Assembly: GCA_047622145.1 (NCBI GenBank)
Contig: JBLHMO010000058.1
Location: 1 to 19,134 of the forward strand
Reading direction: 5' to 3'
DNA length: 19,134 bases
Source of the DNA: Litorivivens sp047622145
GTDB taxonomy: Bacteria > Pseudomonadota > Gammaproteobacteria > Pseudomonadales > Spongiibacteraceae
A program made the position numbers and the translations under genes. Below, piece by piece: positions 7,604 through 16,025 of this stretch (within the stretch, counting starts at the first letter, position 1; each line of letters opens with the position of its first letter). Under the pieces are notes generated by a model. The model was not told the origin of the DNA and ran no database searches. It was given only the letters and a program-made list of their open reading frames with translations.

Positions 7604-8428
7604 ATGGACAATATACTCGGCTATCAAAATAAAAATGTGGTCATTACCGGCGCGGCCTCTGGCATGGGCGCGGCGGCAACCGCGCTGTTAATCGAAGCGG
7701 GCGCCAATGTCTACGCTCTGGATATTGGCAATGTTAGCGCACCCGTCACCAAAGCGCTGAAAGTCAACATCATGGACAAGGCTTCTATCGATGCTGCGCT
7801 GACAGAGTTGCCAGACTCAATCTACGCCCTGTTCAATTGCGCCGGTGTGCCGCATCCACCGACACCCGTTTACGAAACCATAATGATCAACTTTGTCGGC
7901 CTGCGCTACCTAACCGAACAACTCCTGCCGCGCATCAGCGAGGGCGGCGCCGTTGCCTCTATCGCGTCGACCGCCGGCATGGCCTGGCGCTCCAATCTCG
8001 ATAAGGTTCAGGAATTTTTGGCCCTAGACAATTTTGAAGCCGCCTCCGACTGGCTCAAAGCCGGCAACGAACTGGGCCAACAAGCCGACGCCTACGGCTT
8101 CTCAAAGCAGTGCATTATTGTTTACACCCTGCAGATGGCCGGCGAGCTAGCCAAACAGCACAAACGCATTAACTGCATTGCACCCTCACCAACCGATTCA
8201 GCCTTTATGGATAGCCTCGCCACGGCTGGCATCGGCAAAGACGTCACCTCACTGTTCTGCCCCAGCAATGGCGATTTCGCCACCGGCGCCGACATGGGTC
8301 ATGCCTTGGTCGCCCTCAATAGCAAACTGGCCGGCTTTATCAGTGGCTGCATCATTCCCGTGGACTACGGCTATGTTGCCGAAGTCACGATGGGCCAGCG
8401 CGATAATATGCTGAGTATTTCACTGTAA
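7604..8428 (+). CDS. SDR-family dehydrogenase, coniferyl-alcohol/3-alpha-hydroxysteroid dehydrogenase type
   Basis: A 274-residue short-chain dehydrogenase/reductase. TGAASGMG (15-22) is the cofactor turn, NCAG (78-81) the structural motif, Ser122 in SIASTAG the catalytic serine, and Tyr164-x3-Lys168 in YGFSK the active-site pair. The cofactor-binding N terminus lacks the usual long loop after the second strand. A roughly 30-residue insert precedes the YxxxK site (about 128-160), as in the coniferyl-alcohol dehydrogenase and 3-alpha-HSD-like branch, to which the whole protein looks closest by recall. It begins 51 bases after the aldehyde dehydrogenase, with an AAGGA site, and probably shares its transcript. 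It would supply the aldehyde for that enzyme by alcohol oxidation, which is inference. Substrate class (aromatic alcohol or hydroxysteroid) is unresolved. Confidence 0.9.
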   Translation: MDNILGYQNKNVVITGAASGMGAAATALLIEAGANVYALDIGNVSAPVTKALKVNIMDKASIDAALTELPDSIYALFNCAGVPHPPTPVYETIMINFVGLRYLTEQLLPRISEGGAVASIASTAGMAWRSNLDKVQEFLALDNFEAASDWLKAGNELGQQADAYGFSKQCIIVYTLQMAGELAKQHKRINCIAPSPTDSAFMDSLATAGIGKDVTSLFCPSNGDFATGADMGHALVALNSKLAGFISGCIIPVDYGYVAEVTMGQRDNMLSISL

Positions 8429-8444
8429 TAGGCCGGTAGCTTTG

Positions 8445-8514
8445 GGCCAGAGTGAAAACTATCTTACAGGCCAGTGACACGCGTGCTGACTGAGAAATAG
8501 TTTTCACTCTGACC
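8445..8514. terminator. bidirectional terminator-like inverted repeat between convergent genes
   Basis: AGAGTGAAAACTAT (8449-8462) is the exact reverse complement of ATAGTTTTCACTCT (8497-8510). Flanking bases extend the stem to about 18 bp with one mismatch. It lies between the stops of the convergent SDR and yfbR genes. The A4/T4 tracts are inside the stem and the loop is about 34 bases, so it is not a classic intrinsic terminator. It could also be a small repeat-element relic. Confidence 0.5.
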
Positions 8515-8523
8515 ACACACTTT

Positions 8524-9159
8524 CTAGGCATCGCGCACAGCATCAGCAAGCTGTCTATCCAGAGACGCGCTATACGACGGCTGACAACGCTCCATAAAGT
8601 AAGCCACTTCTGCCATGTCGGTGTAGGCGTCAAGGCGCTCCCGAATATCGAGCAGTGCCTCGGTGAATTCACGATTGCCCATATGGGTTTCGCGCTCACA
8701 GTGGTTCAACGCCGAGATCAGATCAGCAGCCTTAACCAGCCGTCGATACGCTTCCGGCATATGGTCGTGCTTCACCAAGGGTTTGTAGTGCTCACGCAAT
8801 TCCGGCGGCAGGGTGTTGATCAGCAGTTGTTCTGCGCCGCGCTCCATGGCCTTGAAGGCAGATAGAATTTCTGGGCTCGCATTCTTGGCCGGGGTAATGG
8901 CATCGCCGGTGATCGACTCAGACAGATCGTGCATCAGTCCGTGTACGGCAACAGCATTAGGATCGATGGGATCGCCACCGGTGATATGGCTGCGGATCAT
9001 GGCCAGCGCATGGCAAATCATCGCGACCTCGGCTGAGTGCTCCAGGGTGTTCTCAGGAACATGAGAGTGCTTGATGCCCCAGCGCCTTACGTACTTGGTT
9101 CTGTGGGCCTGAGCGTAAAAGTGCCACGCTGCTTGAGATTCGTTTTTGTCGCCTACCAT
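8524..9159 (-). CDS. yfbR: YfbR-like 5'-deoxynucleotidase (HD domain)
   Basis: A 211-residue HD-domain phosphohydrolase closely resembling E. coli YfbR, which removes 5'-phosphate from deoxyribonucleoside monophosphates with a divalent metal. The metal ligands are visible: His41 in TLEHSAEVAM, His77-Asp78 in GLMHDLSESITGD (with Glu81 in the equivalent of the E. coli active-site segment), and Asp146 in VKAADLISAL. The arginine in VRRWG (about 26) matches the selectivity arginine region. Length is close to the family's 199 residues, with a short extra N terminus. It is convergent with the SDR gene and divergent from the DMT transporter, so it is monocistronic and unrelated to the catabolic operon. 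Its role is nucleotide-pool maintenance. Confidence 0.95.
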   Translation of the reverse strand: MVGDKNESQAAWHFYAQAHRTKYVRRWGIKHSHVPENTLEHSAEVAMICHALAMIRSHITGGDPIDPNAVAVHGLMHDLSESITGDAITPAKNASPEILSAFKAMERGAEQLLINTLPPELREHYKPLVKHDHMPEAYRRLVKAADLISALNHCERETHMGNREFTEALLDIRERLDAYTDMAEVAYFMERCQPSYSASLDRQLADAVRDA

Positions 9160-9353
9160 GTGCTGACTCCCGTGGCTCTATAGATGGCCGTGTGCTTTAT
9201 TCTACAGTGTCTGAGTTTAGCTGCTTCATTGAGTAGTGATGTTTTTTTGCGCAAGTAAACAAGTAACGTCCTTTCGTACGGGTAGACGCCGGCATTGCCA
9301 TAGATACCGAAGTAAGCGTAGTCTCCCCTGAAAATTGGAGCTACAGGCTTGTC

Positions 9354-9381
9354 TTGAATTAGTGTTAGCGTCGCTTAGAAT
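9354..9381 (+). promoter_or_regulatory. candidate promoter for the DMT transporter
   Basis: TTGAAT (9354-9359) and TAGAAT (9376-9381) are 16 bases apart. A start near 9388 would leave almost no leader before the TTG at 9394. The true translation start may therefore be further in, for example the in-frame TTG at 9415. Sequence match only. Confidence 0.3.
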
Positions 9382-9393
9382 TCTTTCTCTTTC

Positions 9394-10361
9394 TTGCAAA
9401 AACGGAATACCCGCTTGGCTATATCAAACGCCGCCAAATCAGACCTTTTACTCGTAGTCGTCACCCTACTCGCAGCGGCTGGCTGGATATTTTCACGAGA
9501 AGCCGTACTAGCGATGCCGCCGCTACTATTTATGGCCATACGGTTTCTTCTGGCCAGCGCTTTGCTCGCCTGCGTCGCGCGCCGTCAACTTACCCTGCTC
9601 ACCCGAAACGAACTGGCTCGCTGCGCACGAATTGGCCTCGTCTTCGGTATTGCCATGAGCCTGTGGGTGGTCGGCCTAGCGAAATCCCTGCACGTTGGCG
9701 AGGCGGCCTTTATCGCAAGCCTGGGCATTATCATGGTACCCATAATAGGCCGGGTTTTTTTAAGGAAGCGATTCCACTTAATACCTGGCTGGCAATGCCC
9801 TTTGCCATAACGGGTCTGGGCTTTTTGTCCTTAAGTCATGAGCTTCGCTTTGAAGCCCCCCAATTACTGCTACTCGGCTCAGCAGCTATCTTCGCGCTGT
9901 ACTTCAATTTGAATACTCGCGCAGCGAACAACCAGTCAACGACCTTGGGCGACGGCACCCGTATCGACACACCGCGGATATCGGTGATGGCACTGACCAC
10001 GGTGGTGCTAACCGTTGTCGGGCTGGTTACCGGTTTGTTGTCGCTGGTATTGGAGCCTTGGCATCCTACATTCGACAATTTTCAACCCGTGCTTGCTGTA
10101 TGGATAGGGTTCTCCGCGCTCGTCAGTACGGCCCTGCGCTTTTTAGTACAGACCTACGCGCAAAGCCTGACCCAAAACAGTCACGGCGTCGTTATCATGG
10201 TGTTAGAGCCCATATGGACCGCCCTGCTCGCGACGGTATGGTTTATGGAATCCATGAGTAGCGCACAATTGGTGGGCTGCGCGTTAATATTTATGTCCCT
10301 ACTGATTAACCGCTTCAAGGCGGTAGCGCAGCTTTTACAGCGGGTTAACCGATGGCATTGA
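9394..10361 (+). pseudogene. EamA/DMT-family transporter split by a -1 frameshift
   Basis: Two overlapping reading frames (9394-9810 and 9663-10361) together make one drug/metabolite transporter of about 322 residues, the normal length for a 10-helix EamA exporter. The first frame gives helices 1-5, from LLLVVVTLLAAAGWIF to FIASLGIIMVPIIGRVFL. The second carries on with KEAIPLNTWLAMPFAITGLG and ends at a VLEPIWTALLATVWFME segment typical of the second EamA repeat. The switch falls in a run of seven T (9755-9761). Moving back one base after GTT TTT TTA gives a seamless family sequence. The first frame otherwise stops at 9810. The start codon is uncertain (TTG 9394 or TTG 9415, no strong ribosome site). 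Read as an indel pseudogene, a sequencing error, or programmed slippage. Confidence 0.8.
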
Positions 10362-10496
10362 AACACAAGTCGAACGACTGCTCTTTCGAGATGGGTACTG
10401 GCATGATGTGTGGATAGAGGACGAATGCATGCCATCGCGTAGGCGAAGATTGCGATGACTATCTAGCCAAGTATTATATTTTTTGGAGTCAGCACA

Positions 10497-11504
10497 GTGG
10501 AATTTGTTATTAGTTTCGATATGCGCGCACCCGACTTTGGCGCTTCGCCCGAACGGCTTTATTCCGCAGCCCTGGACATGAGTGAGTGGGCAGACCGCAT
10601 AGGCTTTAATTGTGTGAGCCTTGGCGAGCACCATGCAAGTGATGATGGCTATCTCCCCTCGCCTATACCCATGGCCGCCGCCATTGCCGCGAGAACGCGG
10701 TCTGTGTCCATTCGTCCGAATGTTCTGGTCGCCCCACTATACGAACCCGTCAAGCTCGCAGAAGACTTGTCAGTTCTCCAGATTCTTAGTGGCGGTCGAC
10801 TGCAGGTCGTCATTGGTGCCGGCTATCGACCTTATGAATTCCAAATGTTTGGAACCCATCGCAGCGAGCGCAAGCAGCGCTACCTCGACGTCTTTGAGGT
10901 ACTACGAAAAGCCTGGGTAGGCGCTGAATTTGACTATCAAGGCAGGAAGGTACTTGTTAGGCCGCTACCGGACAAAGCTCCTCCGCTGTTACTGGGCGGC
11001 GCTCACCCGGCCGTAGCCCGACGAGCAGCCCGCATTGCCGACGGCTTCTTTCCTCCGGGTGGGGAGAACTGGACGGTCTACCGGGAAGAACGCATTAAAC
11101 TGGGGAAGTCAGACCCCGGCGAAAAATTCCACGCACTGGGCCCAATTTTCACCTATGTCACACATGATGTAGAGGGAGCGTGGGCAACGATATTACCCCA
11201 CGCCCTACATTGCGTGAATTCATACTCAGAATGGACATGTGAAGCCTATGGCCGAGCAACCGGCCCCTTTGCAGCAAAGGTAGACCCGGCCAATATCCGT
11301 AAAAGTGGCGCCTATCAGGTTCTTACGCCGAAACAAGCGATAGATATGATTAGTCATCTAGACGACATCAGCACATTTATATTAACGCCACTACTGGGAG
11401 GGCTGGATCCGGACTTCGCCTGGCAGAGCCTAAGATGTTTCGAGGCGCATGTGTGGCCACACGTGAAGCATCGAGCAGCGGATTTACCTATCCCGGGTGT
11501 ATAG
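10497..11504 (+). CDS. LLM-class flavin-dependent oxidoreductase
   Basis: A 335-residue luciferase-like monooxygenase of complete length. It starts at GTG (10497) after a GGAG site (about 10485-10488). Family features run in order: MEFVISFDMRAP at the first strand; GFNCVSLGEHHASDDGYLPSP, the signature EHH loop; NVLVAPLYEPVKLAEDLSVL; and GGRLQVVIGAGYRPYEFQMFG in the flavin/substrate barrel. Two C-terminal strands, PPLLLGGAHPAVARRAARIADGFFPPG, hold the cofactor-phosphate region. Its position is isolated (135 bases after the transporter, 107 before rlmI). It belongs to the same family as the partial LLM gene at the left edge but not the same subgroup. The substrate is unknown. Confidence 0.92.
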   Translation: MEFVISFDMRAPDFGASPERLYSAALDMSEWADRIGFNCVSLGEHHASDDGYLPSPIPMAAAIAARTRSVSIRPNVLVAPLYEPVKLAEDLSVLQILSGGRLQVVIGAGYRPYEFQMFGTHRSERKQRYLDVFEVLRKAWVGAEFDYQGRKVLVRPLPDKAPPLLLGGAHPAVARRAARIADGFFPPGGENWTVYREERIKLGKSDPGEKFHALGPIFTYVTHDVEGAWATILPHALHCVNSYSEWTCEAYGRATGPFAAKVDPANIRKSGAYQVLTPKQAIDMISHLDDISTFILTPLLGGLDPDFAWQSLRCFEAHVWPHVKHRAADLPIPGV

Positions 11505-11611
11505 CGTACTTGCGCCATGCTTTCGTCCTCGTTACTTCCAGAAAAATCCCAACTGCTCATCTATATCTATGATAATGACCGTCGAATTCGCCCTCCATCC
11601 CAGGACTAAGT

Positions 11612-12802
11612 ATGACCCTGCAACGTCTACGCCTCGCTAAAAATGAAGAAAAACGCCTTCGCAGCGGCCACTTATGGGTCTATAGCAATGAAATAAATAG
11701 CCAAGCCACGCCACTCCGCAATTTCAGCGCGGGTGAGCAGGTCATTGTCGAGAATCAAAATGGCAAGATCGTCGGCGTAGCGTACGTTAACCCCCAGTCA
11801 TTGATTTGTGCGCGCATGATGACCAATGACGAACACCCGATTGACCTAAACATTATGAAGAAGCGCATCAAATCGGCTCTCGCCCTGCGCGAGCAACTGT
11901 TCGATGCGCCTTGTTACCGTTTGATCTTTGGTGAAAGTGATTTACTGCCGGGCTTAGTTGTCGATCGCTTTGGAGGCCATCTTTGCGTGCAATTGAATAC
12001 CGCTGGTATGGACGCTATGCGTGACATGGTTATTGAGGCGCTGGTTAGCCTGTTACAACCCAGTTCCATTCTGTTGCGCAATGATGCCGGCGTTCGCAAG
12101 CTGGAGGGCTTACCGCAGGAAGTGGTCACCGCCTATGGCGAAGTTCCGGACGAGGTTGAACTCATCGAAAATGGTGTGCGTTTTCTAGCACCCTTGGCCG
12201 CCGGCCAAAAAACCGGCTGGTTTTACGATCAGCGCCCCAATCGTGAATGGCTGCGGAAAATCGCCCCCGGCAAACGGGTGCTAGATGTCTTTAGTTATGT
12301 CGGCAGCTTTGGGATTCAAGCCGCCGTATTTGGAGCAAACGACGTCTGGTGTGCCGACATTTCCGAGACGGCGCTGGGCATGGTGCATAAAAACGCCGCG
12401 TTAAATGGCGTGGCTGATAAACTCAGCACCTTGCAGGGTGATGCCTTTACTACGCTAAAATCGCTTAAGGAATCTGGCGAACGCTTTGATGTCATCATTG
12501 TCGATCCACCCGCGTTTATTAAGCGTAAAAAAGATCAGAAAGAAGGCATGCTTGCCTACCGTCGCATCAATGAAATGGCCATGCGCTTGCTGAATGATGG
12601 CGGTTTCCTGATCTCCGCCTCCTGCTCCATGCATATGCCCAGAGAAGAACTGCTCGATTTAATACGCGCCTCGGCTCGCAATAGTGATCGTAATGCTCAA
12701 ATCATCAGCGAAGGCATGCAGGGACCAGATCATCCCGTACATCCCGCCATTCCAGAGACCCGATATCTAAAAGCCGTATTAAGCCGTGTTTCGTGGCCAT
12801 AG
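11612..12802 (+). CDS. rlmI: 23S rRNA (cytosine-1962-C5) methyltransferase RlmI-type
   Basis: A 396-residue SAM-dependent methyltransferase matching RlmI (YccW), which makes m5C1962 of 23S rRNA. An N-terminal PUA-like domain (about 1-75, LRLAKNEEKRLRSGHLWVYSNEI) precedes the middle EEHAI-like domain with FGESDLLPGLVVDRF (106-120). The Rossmann methyltransferase domain follows, with TGWFYDQRPNR (201-211), the SAM-binding LDVFSYVGSFGIQAA (224-238), DPPAFIKRKKD (298-308) and the catalytic cysteine Cys338 in SASCSMHM. Its length equals that of E. coli RlmI. It begins at ATG with an AGGA site and is separated from its neighbours, so it is probably transcribed alone. Not connected to the catabolic genes. 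Confidence 0.96.
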   Translation: MTLQRLRLAKNEEKRLRSGHLWVYSNEINSQATPLRNFSAGEQVIVENQNGKIVGVAYVNPQSLICARMMTNDEHPIDLNIMKKRIKSALALREQLFDAPCYRLIFGESDLLPGLVVDRFGGHLCVQLNTAGMDAMRDMVIEALVSLLQPSSILLRNDAGVRKLEGLPQEVVTAYGEVPDEVELIENGVRFLAPLAAGQKTGWFYDQRPNREWLRKIAPGKRVLDVFSYVGSFGIQAAVFGANDVWCADISETALGMVHKNAALNGVADKLSTLQGDAFTTLKSLKESGERFDVIIVDPPAFIKRKKDQKEGMLAYRRINEMAMRLLNDGGFLISASCSMHMPREELLDLIRASARNSDRNAQIISEGMQGPDHPVHPAIPETRYLKAVLSRVSWP

Positions 12803-12964
12803 CCAATCGGTAAGTCCAGCGACTACACCCTCAGGGGCATAGGCGAGCTCTCTAGAATATTTTTGCCATGTCCAGGGCTAGGATTAGTTGCCTAGACCGA
12901 ATGGGATAGCCTGCACTAAGCCTATATTTTGAGCGTCAGTAAAATCCACGAATCCTGATCCCTA

Positions 12965-13330
12965 TCACTTATCATTACCGTCCATCTTCGCCTTTAGGTC
13001 TGCAAAGGGGCTGAACGTGGCAGCTTCTAATTTTTTCTCTGTGGTACTGCCATAGCGCACTAAGTTTTCGTGTTTGGTATGCTCTTCGTCATGGCAATAA
13101 ATACACAATAACTCCCAATTACTGCCATCAGCGGGGTTATTGTCATGATGGTGGTCGACATGATGAACGGTCAACTCAGATACATTTTTACGTTCAAAAT
13201 TACGTGCACACCGCCCGCATACCCAAGGATAGAGTTTTAAGGCTTTTTCTCGATAACCCGTTGCGCGTTTCGCGTTGTAATCTCGTTGTTCGGCGAGTAC
13301 CTGATCAAGTGTTTTTTTCTGGCTGGTCAT
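12965..13330 (-). CDS. yajD: YajD-type HNH nuclease
   Basis: A 121-residue protein highly similar to E. coli YajD, an HNH-fold protein of unknown cellular role. It has paired zinc cysteines Cys38 and Cys41 in WVCGRCARNF and Cys76/Cys79 in ELLCIYCHDEEH. The HNH core reads LTVHHVDHHHDNNPADGSNWELLC, with His56/His57 and Asn71. The closing FSPFADLKAKM is a YajD hallmark. It starts at ATG (13330) after an AGGTGAG site. Its gene is convergent with rlmI. The basic N terminus is about 25 residues longer than my memory of the E. coli protein. Confidence 0.94.
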   Translation of the reverse strand: MTSQKKTLDQVLAEQRDYNAKRATGYREKALKLYPWVCGRCARNFERKNVSELTVHHVDHHHDNNPADGSNWELLCIYCHDEEHTKHENLVRYGSTTEKKLEAATFSPFADLKAKMDGNDK

Positions 13331-13627
13331 TCGCTCACCTGTAGGGTTTTATAATGGGGTTAGCTGATTGTATCCCTAAAACTGACCTTTCCCACGCTTT
13401 AGCACCAGCGACACCGGCCGCAGCTAGATGGTCCATCCCCTGATGACGGGGTGCGAGAACGGAATAGTGATGTTGCCTCGAGAATTCTTGCAGCTGCACC
13501 GCCGCTCATTCCAGGCTTCTCCCAACTGGAGAAGGCGCAAAAACGTCTCGCTACACCTTAAGTAAATGCCATTCGACAATGCCCCCTTTGACTACAATTC
13601 TGCTAAGATCAATGCCACTACGCCACG
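13331..13627. other. 297-base intergenic region, no gene seen
   Basis: This divergent region lies between yajD and the kinase-like gene. It holds a small hairpin, CTTCTCC (13516-13522) with GGAGAAG (13528-13534), without a T run. No convincing promoter spacing was found, although TTGACT occurs about 13590-13595. Nothing else could be supported. Confidence 0.4.
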
Positions 13628-13648
13628 TTGTACCGAAAGAGCTCAACA

Positions 13649-15034
13649 ATGAAAACTCCGACCAGAGTGCTTTACTCCTGCCTGCTTTTTTGTCTTAGTG
13701 CCTGCGCTCAAGCAGGCCTGCTATCACCGTTTAAAGACGAAGATGGCGAAACCAAATGGCAATACGTTGCTAACTTTTCAAGCGGCGTTTTGATTATTAC
13801 GCTGTTAGCGTTGTCAGTATTTTTGTTTTTTGCACACCGCAAAGCGACTCAATCTAACCGCGAACTTACCGATATCAAAGCCACACTCCAAGAGCGCGTT
13901 GCAAGCCGCACTAAAAGCCTCGAGGCAACAACGACCCAGCTCGCCCATAGCGAGGCGTATGTTAAGAGTATTGTTGACTCAATGCCGATTATGCTCATTG
14001 GTTTGAATAACCAAATGGCCGTCACACAATGGAACCACGTTGCCGAAAAAATTACGGGGCTTCCATTTAGCGCGGTAAAGGGCCTTAACCTCTGGGACGC
14101 CTTCCCGACAATCACGCTCAGTCCGAAGCAGGTTGAAAAGGTTCTAATGAGCAAGGCGACCACAACGATTAAGAGAAGTCAGCGCGGTCAATACTATTTT
14201 GATATCACGATGTATACTTTAGCTGACGGGACCGATACCGGCATTGTCATCTTAGTTGACGACATTACTAAGCATATGAAAGCAGAAAATCAGTTGGTCG
14301 AGCGCAACAAGATGTCAGCGATGGGTGAGCTTGCCTCAGCGATGGCTCACGACATCAATATTCCTCTGCAGAGAATCTGTAGTGCCATCGACTCTCTTCA
14401 TGAACAATTGAGCGATGTTGATGAAAAACAACGCAAAGCACTGACACCTGTCGCCAACAAAGCCCAGGAAAGCGGGGAGCAAGCAACCGCTATTGTACAA
14501 AACCTCCTAAGCTTTGCAGCCAGTCATGGCGATAGCATGACCTGCTCGAACATTGCTGAACTGTTAGATCACAGCCTAACACTCGCGGGCACACTCTATT
14601 CGCAGCCCAATGGACTTCGGTTTAATGATATTGCGGTTCACCGCAACTACGACGCTGACGCGCCTTCAATCCCCTGCTATGCAAGCGAAATACAGCAAGT
14701 ATTTTTACGTTTATTACGTCATGCCTTTCATGCAATTTGTGAAAAAGTTGAAAAAAATTCGGAGTATTCTCCAGTTATTCATGTTGAAGTCGGCGAATTT
14801 TACGAGTCGGCCTGGATAAAAATACAACATAACGGGGTAGGCCTCTCCCCAGAAGAGCAGCACGATGTATTCGAACCTTTTTTCTCAAACTCATCTGATC
14901 GGCCTGCCTGTCCGGTAGAGCATCGCTTATCCTATTCTCATTTTATCGTAACCGAGCATCACAAAGGTCATATCGCGGTAACATCTGGCGTTGACGTGGG
15001 CACAACCTTTCACATGCAACTCCCTTTGAAATAA
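13649..15034 (+). CDS. membrane histidine-kinase-like protein with eroded ATPase domain
   Basis: A 461-residue protein from ATG 13649 (TTG 13628 would add seven residues). The ATG is preferred because the hydrophobic signal MKTPTRVLYSCLLFCLSACAQA then starts correctly. LSAC also looks like a lipobox. One membrane segment follows (about residues 44-62), then a coiled-coil linker, a PAS domain (about 105-210) and a HisKA helix pair with MGELASAMAHDINIPLQ (phospho-His about residue 234). The C-terminal HATPase region has lost its motifs: the N-box reads RLLRHAFHAI instead of NLLxNAxxAi, the G1 box reads QHNGVG instead of DNGxG, and the GxGLGL box is replaced by VEHRLSYSHF. The fold ending FEPFF...GTTFHMQLP is recognisable. 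It therefore probably does not bind ATP normally. No response regulator is adjacent. Confidence 0.85.
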   Translation: MKTPTRVLYSCLLFCLSACAQAGLLSPFKDEDGETKWQYVANFSSGVLIITLLALSVFLFFAHRKATQSNRELTDIKATLQERVASRTKSLEATTTQLAHSEAYVKSIVDSMPIMLIGLNNQMAVTQWNHVAEKITGLPFSAVKGLNLWDAFPTITLSPKQVEKVLMSKATTTIKRSQRGQYYFDITMYTLADGTDTGIVILVDDITKHMKAENQLVERNKMSAMGELASAMAHDINIPLQRICSAIDSLHEQLSDVDEKQRKALTPVANKAQESGEQATAIVQNLLSFAASHGDSMTCSNIAELLDHSLTLAGTLYSQPNGLRFNDIAVHRNYDADAPSIPCYASEIQQVFLRLLRHAFHAICEKVEKNSEYSPVIHVEVGEFYESAWIKIQHNGVGLSPEEQHDVFEPFFSNSSDRPACPVEHRLSYSHFIVTEHHKGHIAVTSGVDVGTTFHMQLPLK

Positions 15035-15077
15035 GTGAAATTTGTCGAACAGGGACGGTCCTTTGCCACAAACAAAA

Positions 15078-15106
15078 AGCCCCGCTCTCCTGAGCGAGGC
15101 TTTTTT
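15078..15106 (+). terminator. rho-independent terminator
   Basis: AGCCCCGCTC (15078-15087), loop TCCT, then GAGCGAGGCT (15092-15101) with one mismatch, followed by six T (15101-15106). It lies 43 bases after the kinase-like gene's stop and three bases before the IS3 remnant. Confidence 0.9.
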
Positions 15107-15109
15107 GTA

Positions 15110-15134
15110 TGGACTTCCCAGAGTTTGCCAGACA
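15110..15134 (+). repeat. left terminal inverted repeat of the IS3 remnant
   Basis: Pairs with 15994-16018 (21 of 25). It begins TGGACTTCCCAG and is the same family of end as the one found at 16971 in the second remnant. Confidence 0.9.
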
Positions 15135-15172
15135 CCGAATAACGTTAGAATATAGTTCTACGAGAGGTGTTT

Positions 15173-16000
15173 ATGAAGTCCAAACGTTACACAGATGAAT
15201 TCAAGAAAGAAGCCGTCAAGCAGGTCACTGAGCGCGGCTATTCTGTCGCCGATGTCGTCCAGCGCTTTGATACAACTACGCACAGCTTATACCCGTGGCT
15301 TAAGACGTTTGGCGAACCTAATCCCCAGGCCTCACACAAAATTGATCTCTCTGCTAAAAATGCTCGGTTTAAGTCAGAGCTGCAGCGCATGACGGAGGAA
15401 CGCGACATCCTAAAAAGGGCCGAAAAGTACTTTGCCAACAACCCAGAGCGAAGTACGCCTTTATCCACGATAATCAACCTGAGTTCCCTGTCCAAGCTAT
15501 GTGTCGTGTCTTTAAGATCAATCGCAGTGGGTATTATGCTTGTCTGAGCAAATCATTGTCTGACCGAGCCACTGAAAATCAGCGGTTATTGAAACCGATA
15601 AAAACGTTTTAAATCGCTAGCGGTGGCACCTATGACAGCCCCGGGATACACCGAGATCTGCGTGATGAAGCCGAATCGTGCGGCTAAAATCATGCGACAT
15701 CTATCCTGAGAGCTCAGATCGGTTACAAGCGCCGACACATCAAAGGGGCAAGTCCGGCAAGATCGCTGACAATATATTGGCTCGTTAATTCAACCCTAAA
15801 GCCCCTAATAGCGAGTGGGTGAGTAACTTTACTTACATCAGAACCCACGAAGGAGGTACTAAACTAGGGCGGAAGCCAAAGGGGAGATATTCAACTTTAT
15901 AGAGATGTTCTACAATTCTGTAAAGCGACATTCGTATGCAGGTGGCGTATCGCCTGCCAAGTTCGAAGAGGCGTACTTTTCAAAGGCAGCAACTGTCTAG
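15173..16000 (+). pseudogene. IS3 transposase (orfA plus degraded orfB)
   Basis: OrfA starts at ATG 15173 behind a GAGAGG ribosome site. It has the helix-turn-helix (TDEFKKEAVKQVTERGYSVA) and leucine-zipper-like EERDILKRAEKYFA segments. OrfB continues in the -1 frame from KYAFIHDNQPEFPV, with RSGYYACLSKSL, and hits a stop at KPIKTF. Further in-frame stops and shifts follow through SGGTYDSPGIHRDL and YKRRHIKG. The first catalytic Asp of the DDE triad reads Asn in WVSNFTYIRT (about 15820-15850). A deletion then joins THEG directly to the C-terminal end EIFNFIEMFYNSVKRHS...FEEAYFSKAATV, stop at 15998-16000. No active transposase can be made. The whole is colinear with one IS3-family element. Confidence 0.9.
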
Positions 16001-16007
16001 CGAACCC

Positions 16008-16025
16008 TAGGAAGTCCATATTATG
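16008..16025 (+). promoter_or_regulatory. IS-derived ribosome site for the cassette gene
   Basis: AGGAAG (16008-16013) inside the IS3 right inverted repeat lies 11-12 bases before the ATG at 16023. It could serve as the ribosome binding site, since the IS ends only four bases before the start codon. This is inference from spacing. Confidence 0.4.

Larger units (their letters stand above)
15110..16018 (+). mobile_element. decayed IS3-family insertion sequence
   Basis: The element runs from TGGACTTCC (15110) to GGAAGTCCA (16018), has the TG...CA ends of IS3 elements and is about 909 bp. Its terminal inverted repeats (15110-15134 and 15994-16018) match at 21 of 25 positions, all mismatches being transitions. 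A full element would be about 1.2 kb, so roughly 300 bp is missing from the middle of orfB. The orfA/orfB content is described separately. The right end overlaps the transposase stop codon, as is usual. No 3-4 bp target duplication is seen (left flank GTA, right flank TAT). The element is inactive. Confidence 0.9.

Noticed and set aside
15167..15547. 126-residue frame as an intact transposase
   Set aside because: Its C-terminal half is out of frame with the real orfB, which is broken by stops and a deletion.
16019..16021. Target-site duplication for the first IS3 remnant
   Set aside because: Left flank GTA and right flank TAT do not match over three bases.
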